A DNA stretch of 64,000 nt, taken from NCBI GenBank assembly GCA_040902895.1, contig JBBDWL010000049.1, positions 94,608-158,607 on the forward strand, in the 5' to 3' direction. Under the pieces are notes generated by a model, which was given only the letters and a program-made list of their open reading frames with translations, was not told where the DNA came from and ran no database searches. Both the position numbers and the translations under genes were made by a program. The stretch comes from JALYRV01 sp040902895 (lineage in GTDB: Bacteria > Acidobacteriota > Vicinamibacteria > Vicinamibacterales > SCN-69-37). Positions 24,303 to 32,008 of this stretch are shown here, one piece after another (positions within the stretch are counted from its first letter, which is position 1; each line of letters starts with the position of its first letter).

Positions 24303-26005
24303 TGACCGGCTTTCTGCGCGCATGGGCGTGGCTGCGCTGGCGTACCTTCATGAACGCGATCGAGCGCAGCGAACGCGCGGATCGCCTCGCTCGATTCTCA
24401 CGCGCGATCGAGGCGCTCGGCCCGGTCGTCGTGGCCGTGATGATGATCCCGGCCGCCATCATGGCCTTGCTGTTCGGCATGGCAACGGGATACGGACTGG
24501 GCAGCGGCGAAATGTGGGGCGTGCCCCTGATGCACGCGATGCGTATCGCGCTCTTCGTCGTGATCATCTTCACGGTGATGGGACCGATCGTGCTGCCGTC
24601 GGGCCGCGGGATCGCGTCGCTGCCGCGACTCCTGCTGCTGCCCGTACCGCACAAGGCGCTGTTTGCCGGAGAGCTGCTCGGCGGACTGGCCGAACCCTGG
24701 ACGCTGCTTGGTGCCATCGCCGTCGTGATGGTCGCGGTCGGCGCGCTGATGGCCGGCCACGTGGCGCTCGCGGTCGTCGCGGCCGCCGCCGCGGTCGCGC
24801 TCGTGATGGCGCTGCTCGCGATAGGGGCGTTGTGCGGCGCGCTGCTCCACGTGCTCATGCGCGACCGCAAGCGCGGGGAGTGGATCGTCGTGCTGTTCTT
24901 CACGCTGCTGCCGCTCGCGGCGATCGCACCCGCCCTGATCGCGGGCGCCGGCGTGCGCGGCGATGACTGGGAGGAGCAGTTCGAAGCGCGCGCGGAAGCC
25001 ATGCTCGAGCAGCCGGGCAACGGCGCGCTCGCGCTCTTCCCTGGCGAGCTCTTTGTAGCCGCCGCGGCGCGCACCACCGGGGTATCGCCCGGCAGCGTTG
25101 CGATTCCCATTGCCGGCCTCGCGCTGATGACCACGGCATCGGTCATGGGCGGATGGACCCTCTGGAAAAGAACGATCGACCGCGGCGGGATTGCGCGCGG
25201 ACGCTCGAAGGCCGCGACCGCAGGCGCGGGCCTGCCGTCATCGCTGGGGATGATGAAGACGCCGCGACGCGCGATCGCCTTCACGTTCCTCCAGCACGTG
25301 GTCCGTACCGCGCGCGGACGTACCACGGTGCTCCCGGCCATCATCATGACCGTCGTCTTCGCAGGTCTGGTTGGGGTGAAAGGTGGCGTGGTGATTGGCG
25401 CCATTCCACTGCGTGATGGATTTGCCATCGGCGTCTTCGGCATGGTCATGGCGTTTCTGACCGTCGTGCAGCTGTGGATGAACCAGTTCGCGATCGACAG
25501 GGCGGGCCTGACCATGCTGTGCGTGCAGCCATTGACGAGCGCGCAGATCCTGCGCGGCAAGATGGCGGGTACGGCGCTGCTGGTCGCCGTCCTGGCCGCG
25601 CTGCCATTCGGCGCCGGGCTGCTGGTCGGCACGCCGCGGCCTGTCGCCTACTGGCTGGTGCTCGTCCTCGGCAGCATCGCCGCATTCCTCGTCATCGCCC
25701 CGTTCGCCGTCATCCTCTCAGCGGTCTTTCCAAAGCACGTCGACCTCGCAAGCATCGGACAGAAGAGCAATGCGCATGCGGCGGCAGGGTTTCTCGGCAT
25801 GCTGGTGATCTTCGGATCGGCCGCACCAGGCATTGGCGCCGCGCTTTTCGGCTTCCGCATCATGCAAAGCCACTCCGCCGCGATGGGCCTCACGGCGCTC
25901 TGGCTGCTGGTCGCAATCGCGCTGCACTGGGCGCTGTGGAGGCTTGCGGTCGCGACGTTCGAACGCCGCCGCGAATCACTGATTGCGGTCGCGAACGGGA
26001 GGTAG
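24302..26005 (+). CDS. ABC-2 type exporter permease, large
   Basis: 567-residue inner-membrane protein with about 12 hydrophobic helices (AIEALGPVVVAVMMIPAAIM, MRIALFVVIIFTVMGPIVL, VALAVVAAAAAVALVMALLA). No catalytic motif. It resembles the large EcsB-like/YtrC-like permeases of ABC-2 exporters. It is paired with the preceding ATPase by a 1-base overlap. The exported substrate is not predictable. Confidence 0.88.
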   Translation: MTGFLRAWAWLRWRTFMNAIERSERADRLARFSRAIEALGPVVVAVMMIPAAIMALLFGMATGYGLGSGEMWGVPLMHAMRIALFVVIIFTVMGPIVLPSGRGIASLPRLLLLPVPHKALFAGELLGGLAEPWTLLGAIAVVMVAVGALMAGHVALAVVAAAAAVALVMALLAIGALCGALLHVLMRDRKRGEWIVVLFFTLLPLAAIAPALIAGAGVRGDDWEEQFEARAEAMLEQPGNGALALFPGELFVAAAARTTGVSPGSVAIPIAGLALMTTASVMGGWTLWKRTIDRGGIARGRSKAATAGAGLPSSLGMMKTPRRAIAFTFLQHVVRTARGRTTVLPAIIMTVVFAGLVGVKGGVVIGAIPLRDGFAIGVFGMVMAFLTVVQLWMNQFAIDRAGLTMLCVQPLTSAQILRGKMAGTALLVAVLAALPFGAGLLVGTPRPVAYWLVLVLGSIAAFLVIAPFAVILSAVFPKHVDLASIGQKSNAHAAAGFLGMLVIFGSAAPGIGAALFGFRIMQSHSAAMGLTALWLLVAIALHWALWRLAVATFERRRESLIAVANGR

Positions 26006-26239
26006 GGGACGTTTAAAAGACACGGCAGGAGGTGTCATAAGACTCCTCCTGCTGTCAGTGGCAGGCTGGCTTTGGAAGGCCTTGTTCCCCCGCGGAGCGC
26101 GGAGGAGGTGGGTCGCCGCCGTTGGCGTGCCGACATCCTTCATAACAGCAACGCGGATGCCAGCTTTTTAAGCCCGTCCATGGGCGAATAAGGGCAACTC
26201 GCTACCCACCTCAGCCCGTTTCTTGCACTGGGCGGCCGC
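26006..26239. repeat. Noncoding segment with hairpin, possible degenerate REP-like element
   Basis: 234 bases without a credible gene. A hairpin at 26023-26054 pairs 12 of 14 positions around the loop ATAA. GGGGACGTTTAAAAG (26005-26019) is weakly echoed in inverted form by CTTTTTAAGCCCGTCC (26164-26179), so the segment may be a decayed palindromic element. It is followed directly by the FAD oxidoreductase start. Confidence 0.4.
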
Positions 26240-27778
26240 ATGGCGACACATGACTCGGTTTGGCGGGACGGCTACGAGCGCACTCCGAATCCCCCTTTGA
26301 AGCGCGATTTGACGGCCGATGTCTGCGTGGTGGGTGCGGGCATCGCGGGCCTGTCGGCCGCGGTCGAAGCGGCGCTCGCTGGTCTGAGCGTCGTGGTGCT
26401 CGAGGCGACCGCCGTGGGCGCCGGCGAAACGAGCATGACCAGCGCGCACCTCACGAACGTCTTCGACACCGGCCTGACCTACGTCGAACGCCACGCGGGG
26501 CTCGAGTCGACCCGGCTCGCCGCCAATGCCCACATGGCGGCGATCGAGCGGATCCAGGAGTTGTCGACCGAGCACCGCATTGCATCGCAGTTCCGCCGCG
26601 TCAACGGCTACCTGTTCGCGCACGATGCCTCAGCGAACGCCGGCATCGATGAGGAGCTCGACGTCGCCGAGCGATGCAACGTCGCGTTGTGGAAGCCCGT
26701 ACGGCTCGACGCATCACCCGTCGGTCCGAAAGGACGCGCGGCGCTCCGGTTCCCGAACCAGGGCATTTTTCATCCGCTGGCCCACCTGCACGGTCTGGTG
26801 CGCGTGCTGGAAGCGAACGGCGGGCAGCTCTTCGAAGGCAACCGCGTGAACGCCGTCCATTCGGGTGAACCGGGCCGCGTCGAAACGTCAACAGGTCCGG
26901 CCGTCACCGCGCGCTTCATCGTCGTCGCCACCAACAGCCCGATGAACGATCTCGTCGCCATGCACACGAAACAGGCGCCGTATCACACGTATGTCGTCGG
27001 CATGCCGGTGCCGGCCGGCTCGGTCGAGCCGGCGTTGTATTGGGATACCGAGGAGCCGTTTCACTATGTCCGCCTGTTGCCCGGCGGCGCGCCCGGCGGC
27101 GCCGATGTGCTGATTGTGGGTGGAGAGGATCACAAGACGGCGCACGAATCAGACTGCGACAGCCGGTGGAAGAAGCTCGAGACATGGGCGCGCCGCCACT
27201 TCCCCGACGCAGGTGATGCGGCGTGGAAATGGTCGGGACAAGTCATGAATTCCATCGACGGCCTCGGCTACTTCGGCAGAAATCCGATGGACTCGCCCAA
27301 TGTGTTCATTGCGACCGGCGACACCGGCATGGGACTGACCGGCGGCACGCTCGCCGGCATGATCATCCGGGACCTGATCCTCGATCGCCCGAATCCCTAT
27401 GCCGCCGTCTTCGATCCGTCGCGGAAACCGGTGACCGCGGTCTCGGAGTTCGTCAAGGAGCAAGTCGACGTCGCCGTGCAGTACGCCGACTGGGTCACAC
27501 CGGGCGAGGTCGAAGACGTCAACGAGATCAAGCTCAACTCCGGCGCCGTCGTGCGACGCGGCGGGCGGAAATTCGCCGCCTCACGCGGCGAAGACGGCAA
27601 GCTCACATGCGTTTCGGCCGTTTGCACTCATCTCGGATGCATCGTCGGCTGGAATCCCGCGGCATCAACGTGGGACTGCCCCTGCCACGGATCGCGCTTC
27701 CGCACCGACGGCAGCGTCATCCATGGGCCCGCCTCGCGGCCACTGGAACAAGTCGAGGAATCAGAATGTAAAGCGTAA
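26240..27778 (+). CDS. FAD-dependent oxidoreductase with C-terminal Rieske [2Fe-2S] domain
   Basis: 512 residues. Two-domain protein: a DAO-type FAD domain (VCVVGAGIAGLSAAVEAAL, and the C-terminal FIATGDTGMGLTGGTLAGMI) and a Rieske domain at about 430-510 with both cluster motifs, CTHLGCIVGW and CPCHGSRF. The same fusion occurs in YhfW-like oxidoreductases of unknown substrate. No signal peptide, so cytoplasmic. It is convergent with the SDR gene, with 8 bases between. The stop TAA lies in a two-unit heptamer repeat. Confidence 0.93.
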   Translation: MATHDSVWRDGYERTPNPPLKRDLTADVCVVGAGIAGLSAAVEAALAGLSVVVLEATAVGAGETSMTSAHLTNVFDTGLTYVERHAGLESTRLAANAHMAAIERIQELSTEHRIASQFRRVNGYLFAHDASANAGIDEELDVAERCNVALWKPVRLDASPVGPKGRAALRFPNQGIFHPLAHLHGLVRVLEANGGQLFEGNRVNAVHSGEPGRVETSTGPAVTARFIVVATNSPMNDLVAMHTKQAPYHTYVVGMPVPAGSVEPALYWDTEEPFHYVRLLPGGAPGGADVLIVGGEDHKTAHESDCDSRWKKLETWARRHFPDAGDAAWKWSGQVMNSIDGLGYFGRNPMDSPNVFIATGDTGMGLTGGTLAGMIIRDLILDRPNPYAAVFDPSRKPVTAVSEFVKEQVDVAVQYADWVTPGEVEDVNEIKLNSGAVVRRGGRKFAASRGEDGKLTCVSAVCTHLGCIVGWNPAASTWDCPCHGSRFRTDGSVIHGPASRPLEQVEESECKA

Positions 27779-27786
27779 ATCCGTCT

Positions 27787-28668
27787 TCAACCCGCTGTGG
27801 TTTCGCCGCCCAGCAGCGTAAGCACTTCGCCGGTGATGTAGCTCGAATCGGCGTCGGACGCGAAGAAGACAAACGCCGGCGCCACTTCTTCCGGCTGCGC
27901 AGGTCGCTTCATCGGTGTGCCGGCGCCGAACGTCGCAACCTCCGCGGGAGTTTTGTTGTCGGAAGGGTTGAGCGGCGTCCAGACCGGGCCAGGCGCGACG
28001 CAGTTGACGCGGATCCCCTTCTCCACCAGATTCTGCGCGAGTGATTTTGTGAACGCGTGAATCGCGCCCTTCGTGGCCGAGTAATCGAGCAGCTCCTTGC
28101 TCCCCTCGAGACCGGTAATCGAGCCGCAGTTGATGATCGCCGAGCCGCGCTTCAGGTGCGTGATCGCGGCCTTCGCCATGTAGAAGTAGCCGTAGATGTT
28201 GGTGCGGAACGTCTGGTCCCACTGCTGTTCCGTGATGTCCTCGAGACCTTTCTGGCGGTTTTGGTACGCGGCGTTGTTGACGAGGAGATCCAGCGCCCCG
28301 AGCCCGCTGACCGTCGCCTCCACGGCATCCCTGCAAAAGGCCGGATCCGACACGTCGCCCGGAAGCAGCAGCGCGCGGCGGCCCGCCTTCTCGATGGCAA
28401 CAGCGGTCTCTTCGGCGTCAGATTGCTCTTCGGGCAGATAGACGATCGCGACATCGGCGCCTTCTCGGGCAAACATCACGGCCACCGCGCGTCCGATGCC
28501 TGAGTCGCCGCCGGTGATCAGCGCGACTTTGTCTTCGAGCTTGCCTGCCGGCTTATACGCCGTCGCCTTGTAACGGGGCCGGGGATCGAGCTCCGATTCG
28601 ATCCCCGGCTTTTCCTGATGCTGCTTCGGAAATGGCGGCTTCGGTTCGCGATCGGCAATCGTTCCCAT
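27787..28668 (-). CDS. SDR family oxidoreductase (GSP39/YghA-like)
   Basis: 293 residues. An N-terminal extension (FPKQHQEKPGIESELDPRPR) is followed by the NAD(P)-binding motif VALITGGDSGIGRAVAVMF. The catalytic set is complete: Ser in NCGSITG, and YSATKGAIHAF (Tyr, Lys). The extension and order match the general-stress-protein-39/YghA type of NADP-dependent alcohol or aldehyde reductase. Its ATG overlaps the M48 stop by 1 base (TGATG), so it is expressed with the protease. Confidence 0.93.
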   Translation of the reverse strand: MGTIADREPKPPFPKQHQEKPGIESELDPRPRYKATAYKPAGKLEDKVALITGGDSGIGRAVAVMFAREGADVAIVYLPEEQSDAEETAVAIEKAGRRALLLPGDVSDPAFCRDAVEATVSGLGALDLLVNNAAYQNRQKGLEDITEQQWDQTFRTNIYGYFYMAKAAITHLKRGSAIINCGSITGLEGSKELLDYSATKGAIHAFTKSLAQNLVEKGIRVNCVAPGPVWTPLNPSDNKTPAEVATFGAGTPMKRPAQPEEVAPAFVFFASDADSSYITGEVLTLLGGETTAG

Positions 28669-29495
28669 CAGCGTGACGCTCTCATCGTGCGCATCGACGG
28701 CGCGGGCGCGAGCCGATTGAGGCGGCTCTTTACCTGGCGGAATGCCTGGCTGTCGCGCGTGCCGGTCGCGCCCACCCGGCGAACGGTCGATTGCAAACGC
28801 GTGACTCGCTCGGCCGGAGCTGGATGCGAGGACAGGAATGTCTGCACCGATCCAGGATCGCGGCCGGCCTGCGCCCGCAGAATCTGCATGAACTCGACCA
28901 TGCCGTTGGGATTCCAGCCCGCCCGCTTCATGATCTGCGCGCCGACTTCGTCGGCCTCCCGCTCGTCGTCGCGGCTGAATTTCAGCATGTAGCCCTGGGC
29001 CGCAAGGCCGCCGGCGATCTGCGCGATCTGCCCTCCGCGATCGTTGCCGACAATCGCCCCCAGCAGGCCGAGCAGGCCGTTGGCAATGAGGCCTTTCGTC
29101 ATCTGCGAGGCGGCATGGCGCTGCGCGATGTGCGCGATTTCATGTGCCAGCACGCCGGCGACCTGCGATTCATTCTGCGCCGACGACAACGCGCCGCGAT
29201 GAATCCAGACCGGCCCGCCCGGCAGCGCAAACGCGTTGATCTCGCGGAAGTTCGCGACGTCGAAACTATAGGGATACCGTGGTCCCGTCGCCTGCCGGAC
29301 GAGACGCGCGCCGACGCTGTCGACGTACCTGTTCACGGTGCCATCGTTGACGACCGGCACGTCGCGCTTGATCTGCCGCTGCGCTTCGCGGCCGATCTGC
29401 ACTTCCTGATTGACCGACACGAGCTGCGGCCCGGCGCCCATCAACAGCACGGATGAGACCGCAACAGCCGAGATGGTTCTGATGCTGTATTTCAT
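28668..29495 (-). CDS. M48 family metalloprotease, exported
   Basis: 275 residues. Signal segment TISAVAVSSVLLMGAGPQ. M48 core: VAGVLAHEIAHIAQRHAA contains the HExxH zinc motif and SRDDEREADEVGAQIM supplies the third ligand (Glu). It resembles BepA/YfgC or LoiP-like periplasmic proteases involved in outer-membrane quality control. ATG 29495 (MKYSIRTISA) is used; the long upstream frame is not coding. It is the first of an M48-SDR pair; the YihY gene lies 88 bases upstream. Confidence 0.92.
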   Translation of the reverse strand: MKYSIRTISAVAVSSVLLMGAGPQLVSVNQEVQIGREAQRQIKRDVPVVNDGTVNRYVDSVGARLVRQATGPRYPYSFDVANFREINAFALPGGPVWIHRGALSSAQNESQVAGVLAHEIAHIAQRHAASQMTKGLIANGLLGLLGAIVGNDRGGQIAQIAGGLAAQGYMLKFSRDDEREADEVGAQIMKRAGWNPNGMVEFMQILRAQAGRDPGSVQTFLSSHPAPAERVTRLQSTVRRVGATGTRDSQAFRQVKSRLNRLAPAPSMRTMRASR

Positions 29496-29583
29496 GATGA
29501 CTGTTCCTCTCGAGGTCGGGCACTGGCGCACACGGCCGTCGGGATAGAGACACCAGTGATCAAGGAACGTGCCGCACCCGGGT

Positions 29584-30486
29584 TCAGACGCGCGGGCTTG
29601 GCGCCGCGGGAATTTCGTCGGGACGATGCCGGCGGAGCCGGGCATAGGCGGCAGAGACCTCTGCACCGAACAGCAGGATGACCGCGGAAAGGTACACCCA
29701 GATGAGGAAGACCACCACGAACTGAACGCCGCCGTGGATGCTGAACTTCGACATGTCTTTCACGTAGTACGAGAAAAGCGCGAGCGCGCCTCGCCACATG
29801 AAGCCGGCGAGAAAGGCGCCAATCCACACGTCGCGGAAGTGCACCTTCGCATTCGGCACGAAGTAATAGATGAGCCCTGTAATGCCGACGAAGAGCACCG
29901 TTGTCGACCACTGCAGAATCAATCCCCGCAGCACTTCGAGACCGGGTGCGCGCGCGAGCACGTGCGCGAACCATCCGGTGCCGGCGATGTTGATGGCGCT
30001 CACCAGCAGCAGTCCGATGAGCAGCAGCACGCTGGCCGCGACCAGCATGATGAACGAGACGAGCTTGTGTTTCAGATAACTCGGCTGCCGGTCGACGCCC
30101 CATGCGTGATTGATCGCAGACGTCAGGGCGCCGAAGACCCCCATCGAGGCCCATATCAGCAGCAGCGCTCCTCCGACACCAATGCGAAACGGCGACGTCT
30201 GCAGCTCCTGGAGCTGGTCCCTGACGAACGGGAACTCGGTCGGGAAGTAGCTGAAGACGAACGCGAGAACCTTCGAGGTCTCACCGCCGGGCACGGTGAC
30301 GCCACCCAGGATCGACAGCGCGAGCAGCAAAAAAGGAAAGAGCGAGAGAAGGGAGTAGTACGAAATGGAGGCGGCGAACGTCAGGTCGTCGCTGCGATAG
30401 AAATCAACGCTGCCTTTGACGACCGAGAGGCCGCCAAGTCGAACTTCGCGCCAGATGCGGCGCATCCAGCGCCGAAGGAGCAACAC
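29584..30486 (-). CDS. YihY/BrkB family inner-membrane protein
   Basis: 300 residues, six hydrophobic helices. The family opening is SVDFYRSDDLTFAASISYYSLLSLFPFLLL in segments, followed by ALLLIWASMGVFGALTSAIN and FVVVFLIWVYLSAVILLFGA. BrkB/YihY proteins have been linked to complement resistance and later to envelope lipid trafficking together with AsmA-like proteins. No AsmA gene is in the window. Confidence 0.92.
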   Translation of the reverse strand: MLLLRRWMRRIWREVRLGGLSVVKGSVDFYRSDDLTFAASISYYSLLSLFPFLLLALSILGGVTVPGGETSKVLAFVFSYFPTEFPFVRDQLQELQTSPFRIGVGGALLLIWASMGVFGALTSAINHAWGVDRQPSYLKHKLVSFIMLVAASVLLLIGLLLVSAINIAGTGWFAHVLARAPGLEVLRGLILQWSTTVLFVGITGLIYYFVPNAKVHFRDVWIGAFLAGFMWRGALALFSYYVKDMSKFSIHGGVQFVVVFLIWVYLSAVILLFGAEVSAAYARLRRHRPDEIPAAPSPRV

Positions 30487-30496
30487 AGATCACGAT

Positions 30497-30524
30497 GATA
30501 AGGGGACACGTGCGTCCCCTTATC
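30497..30524. repeat. Short palindromic REP-like element or bidirectional terminator
   Basis: Perfect 11-base inverted arms (GATAAGGGGAC at 30497-30507 and its complement at 30514-30524) with a 6-base loop, followed on the plus strand by CCTTTTTCC. It lies between the 64-residue gene end and the YihY start. Confidence 0.6.
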
Positions 30525-30533
30525 CTTTTTCCG

Positions 30534-30728
30534 CTAGGCCTGCCGGGTGTGACGCCAGGCGCTGCCGGCTTCCTTCGCCAGCCAGGGCCCGCCGGCGACA
30601 AGCGCCGTACGGCCAAGCTTGAAGGCGGTCTTCCGCAGCACTGGGACCCTGAGCACCAGCAGGGCCGCGGCAAATCCCGCGACCCCGAGGATGATATTCG
30701 CCGTCTTCTCTGCGTTTTCTCTGGTCAT
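30534..30728 (-). CDS. Small membrane-associated protein, unknown
   Basis: 64 residues, MTRENAEKTANIILGVAGFA followed by a hydrophobic helix (ILGVAGFAAALLVLRVPVL) and a basic tail. No family recognised. It is the last gene of a leftward run of four small membrane proteins, with 6 bases to the YtxH gene. Confidence 0.7.
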   Translation of the reverse strand: MTRENAEKTANIILGVAGFAAALLVLRVPVLRKTAFKLGRTALVAGGPWLAKEAGSAWRHTRQA

Positions 30729-30734
30729 GACGCC

Positions 30735-31103
30735 TTAGAACTCGGTGCTGGTCGACGGCGTGTCGAGCCCGCCGGTCGAATAGCCCGACGTGCCGGCCGT
30801 GCCGCCCGCGAACGAGCCACCCGATTCGTAGGTGCCGCCTGCGCCGGTGGGCCCCGTCGCGGTGCCCGATCCCGAGCGGTTATAGAGGTTCGTGACTTTG
30901 CTCGACGCCGCCGAATACCCTTCGGCCGCGCGCTCGCGCAGCTTCGACGCTGTGTCGCCCAGCTGGGTGCGCAGCTCCGAGCCCGCGCGCGGCGCGAGCA
31001 GCATGCCGAGTCCGGCCCCGAGCACCGCGCCGGCGATCAACCCCATCATGAACGCTCCGCCGCTGCCGCCCTCATCATCGAAACGATCGTATTCGTACGC
31101 CAT
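30735..31103 (-). CDS. YtxH domain-containing small membrane protein
   Basis: 122 residues. A Gly-rich membrane helix (FMMGLIAGAVLGAGLGMLLA) is followed by the YtxH pattern PRAGSELRTQLGDTASKLRE, then a Gly/Ser/Thr-rich tail of about 45 residues. YtxH proteins are stress-related and of unknown mechanism. It abuts the upstream gene with no gap. Confidence 0.85.
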   Translation of the reverse strand: MAYEYDRFDDEGGSGGAFMMGLIAGAVLGAGLGMLLAPRAGSELRTQLGDTASKLRERAAEGYSAASSKVTNLYNRSGSGTATGPTGAGGTYESGGSFAGGTAGTSGYSTGGLDTPSTSTEF

Positions 31104-31610
31104 TTACAAACCTCCCTCTTGGACTCTGCGGGTCTCTTCGTGGTGAACATGCCCGCCCGCCGGTTCCGTGCGCGGCACGTGCGTGGACTCGCGGGCAAAG
31201 CGTGAATGATGCCGGTGGCCGCTGCCTTCACCGGTCGTAAGCGCGTTGACGATGAGCGAGCGGATGCTCGTGACCGCATCCGAGACGCGGTGCACCGAGT
31301 CGGCGACCGTCGATTTCACGCCGGTGGTGGTGTGGTTCACGCGGTTGACGGTTTCGTCAATGACGGCTTCGAACTTCTCGGCGCGGTGCTGCACGCGGTC
31401 GGTGAGGCGATGCACCTGATCGAGAATGCTGTCGACTTTGGCGGCCAGCGGCTTCACGCGCTTCTCATCGATCTCGCGCAGCGTCTCGGTCGCCGCTCGA
31501 TAGATTTTCCAGCCGGCCACACCGAGGCCCAGCAGCACGAGCCCCTGTACGACGCTCACCGCCGCGATGATGGCGAGCATGGTGTTGGTCGTGTCGAGTG
31601 ATCCCTGCAT
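31104..31610 (-). CDS. Membrane-anchored coiled-coil protein (DUF948-like)
   Basis: 168 residues. One N-terminal membrane helix (MLAIIAAVSVVQGLVLLGLG) and then about 100 residues of heptad-like amphipathic helix (KVDSILDQVHRLTDRVQHRA, VDETVNRVNHTTTGVKSTV in part). The His-rich tail GHRHHSRFARESTHVPRTEP is unusual. It resembles DUF948-type proteins that accompany YtxH. Part of the four-gene small membrane protein run. Confidence 0.8.
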   Translation of the reverse strand: MQGSLDTTNTMLAIIAAVSVVQGLVLLGLGVAGWKIYRAATETLREIDEKRVKPLAAKVDSILDQVHRLTDRVQHRAEKFEAVIDETVNRVNHTTTGVKSTVADSVHRVSDAVTSIRSLIVNALTTGEGSGHRHHSRFARESTHVPRTEPAGGHVHHEETRRVQEGGL

Positions 31611-31618
31611 ATGACCCC

Positions 31619-31885
31619 TTAGTGCGACTGCCCGGCGGATCCGGTCTCGGACCGCGACACGTCATTCGCGATCTCCTGCAGCGACGCCCAGCTTTCGCCG
31701 GCCGCCGTCCGCGCTTTGTGCACGGTGCCTTGCATCCGGTGCATCTCGTTCAGGAAGTCGTCGATGCGCGGTTCGAGGTGGGTCCGAAACTGGCGGCCCG
31801 CCTCGGTCAGATACAGATAACCCCACACACCCCCGACTACCGCCCCGATTGCCGAGGCCCAGCACACACGATTCGCATCTGTCAC
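31619..31885 (-). CDS. Small YtxH-like membrane protein
   Basis: 88 residues, with one short membrane helix (SAIGAVVGGVWGYLYLTEAG) followed by a helical domain (FRTHLEPRIDDFLNEMHRMQ, WASLQEIANDVSRSE). The pattern GYLYLTEAGRQFR is typical of small YtxH-adjacent proteins. It heads the four-gene leftward run; 8 bases separate it from the DUF948-like gene. Confidence 0.75.
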   Translation of the reverse strand: MTDANRVCWASAIGAVVGGVWGYLYLTEAGRQFRTHLEPRIDDFLNEMHRMQGTVHKARTAAGESWASLQEIANDVSRSETGSAGQSH

Positions 31886-31943
31886 GGTGGTTTCCTCCTT
31901 GCCGTCTCAGATCAGCTTCAAACAACGTGCCGGGGGAGAAACT

Positions 31944-31976
31944 GGTGAATTCAGAATTGGTGAATTGAGAATTACC
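31944..31976 (+). repeat. Heptamer array (NNGAATT type), unpaired
   Basis: Four GAATT cores spaced 7, 8 and 7 bases apart (units GTGAATT, CAGAATT, GTGAATT, GAGAATT). Same core as the arms at 5057 and 5310, but no inverted partner is seen within several kb. Confidence 0.75.
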
Positions 31977-32008
31977 GAAGAATGGCCGGGCGAGCTCAGC
32001 CGTGAACG

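Noticed and set aside
30497..30524. A regulatory RNA or riboswitch at the YihY upstream region
   Set aside because: Only a short hairpin is present; there is no conserved aptamer-like structure.
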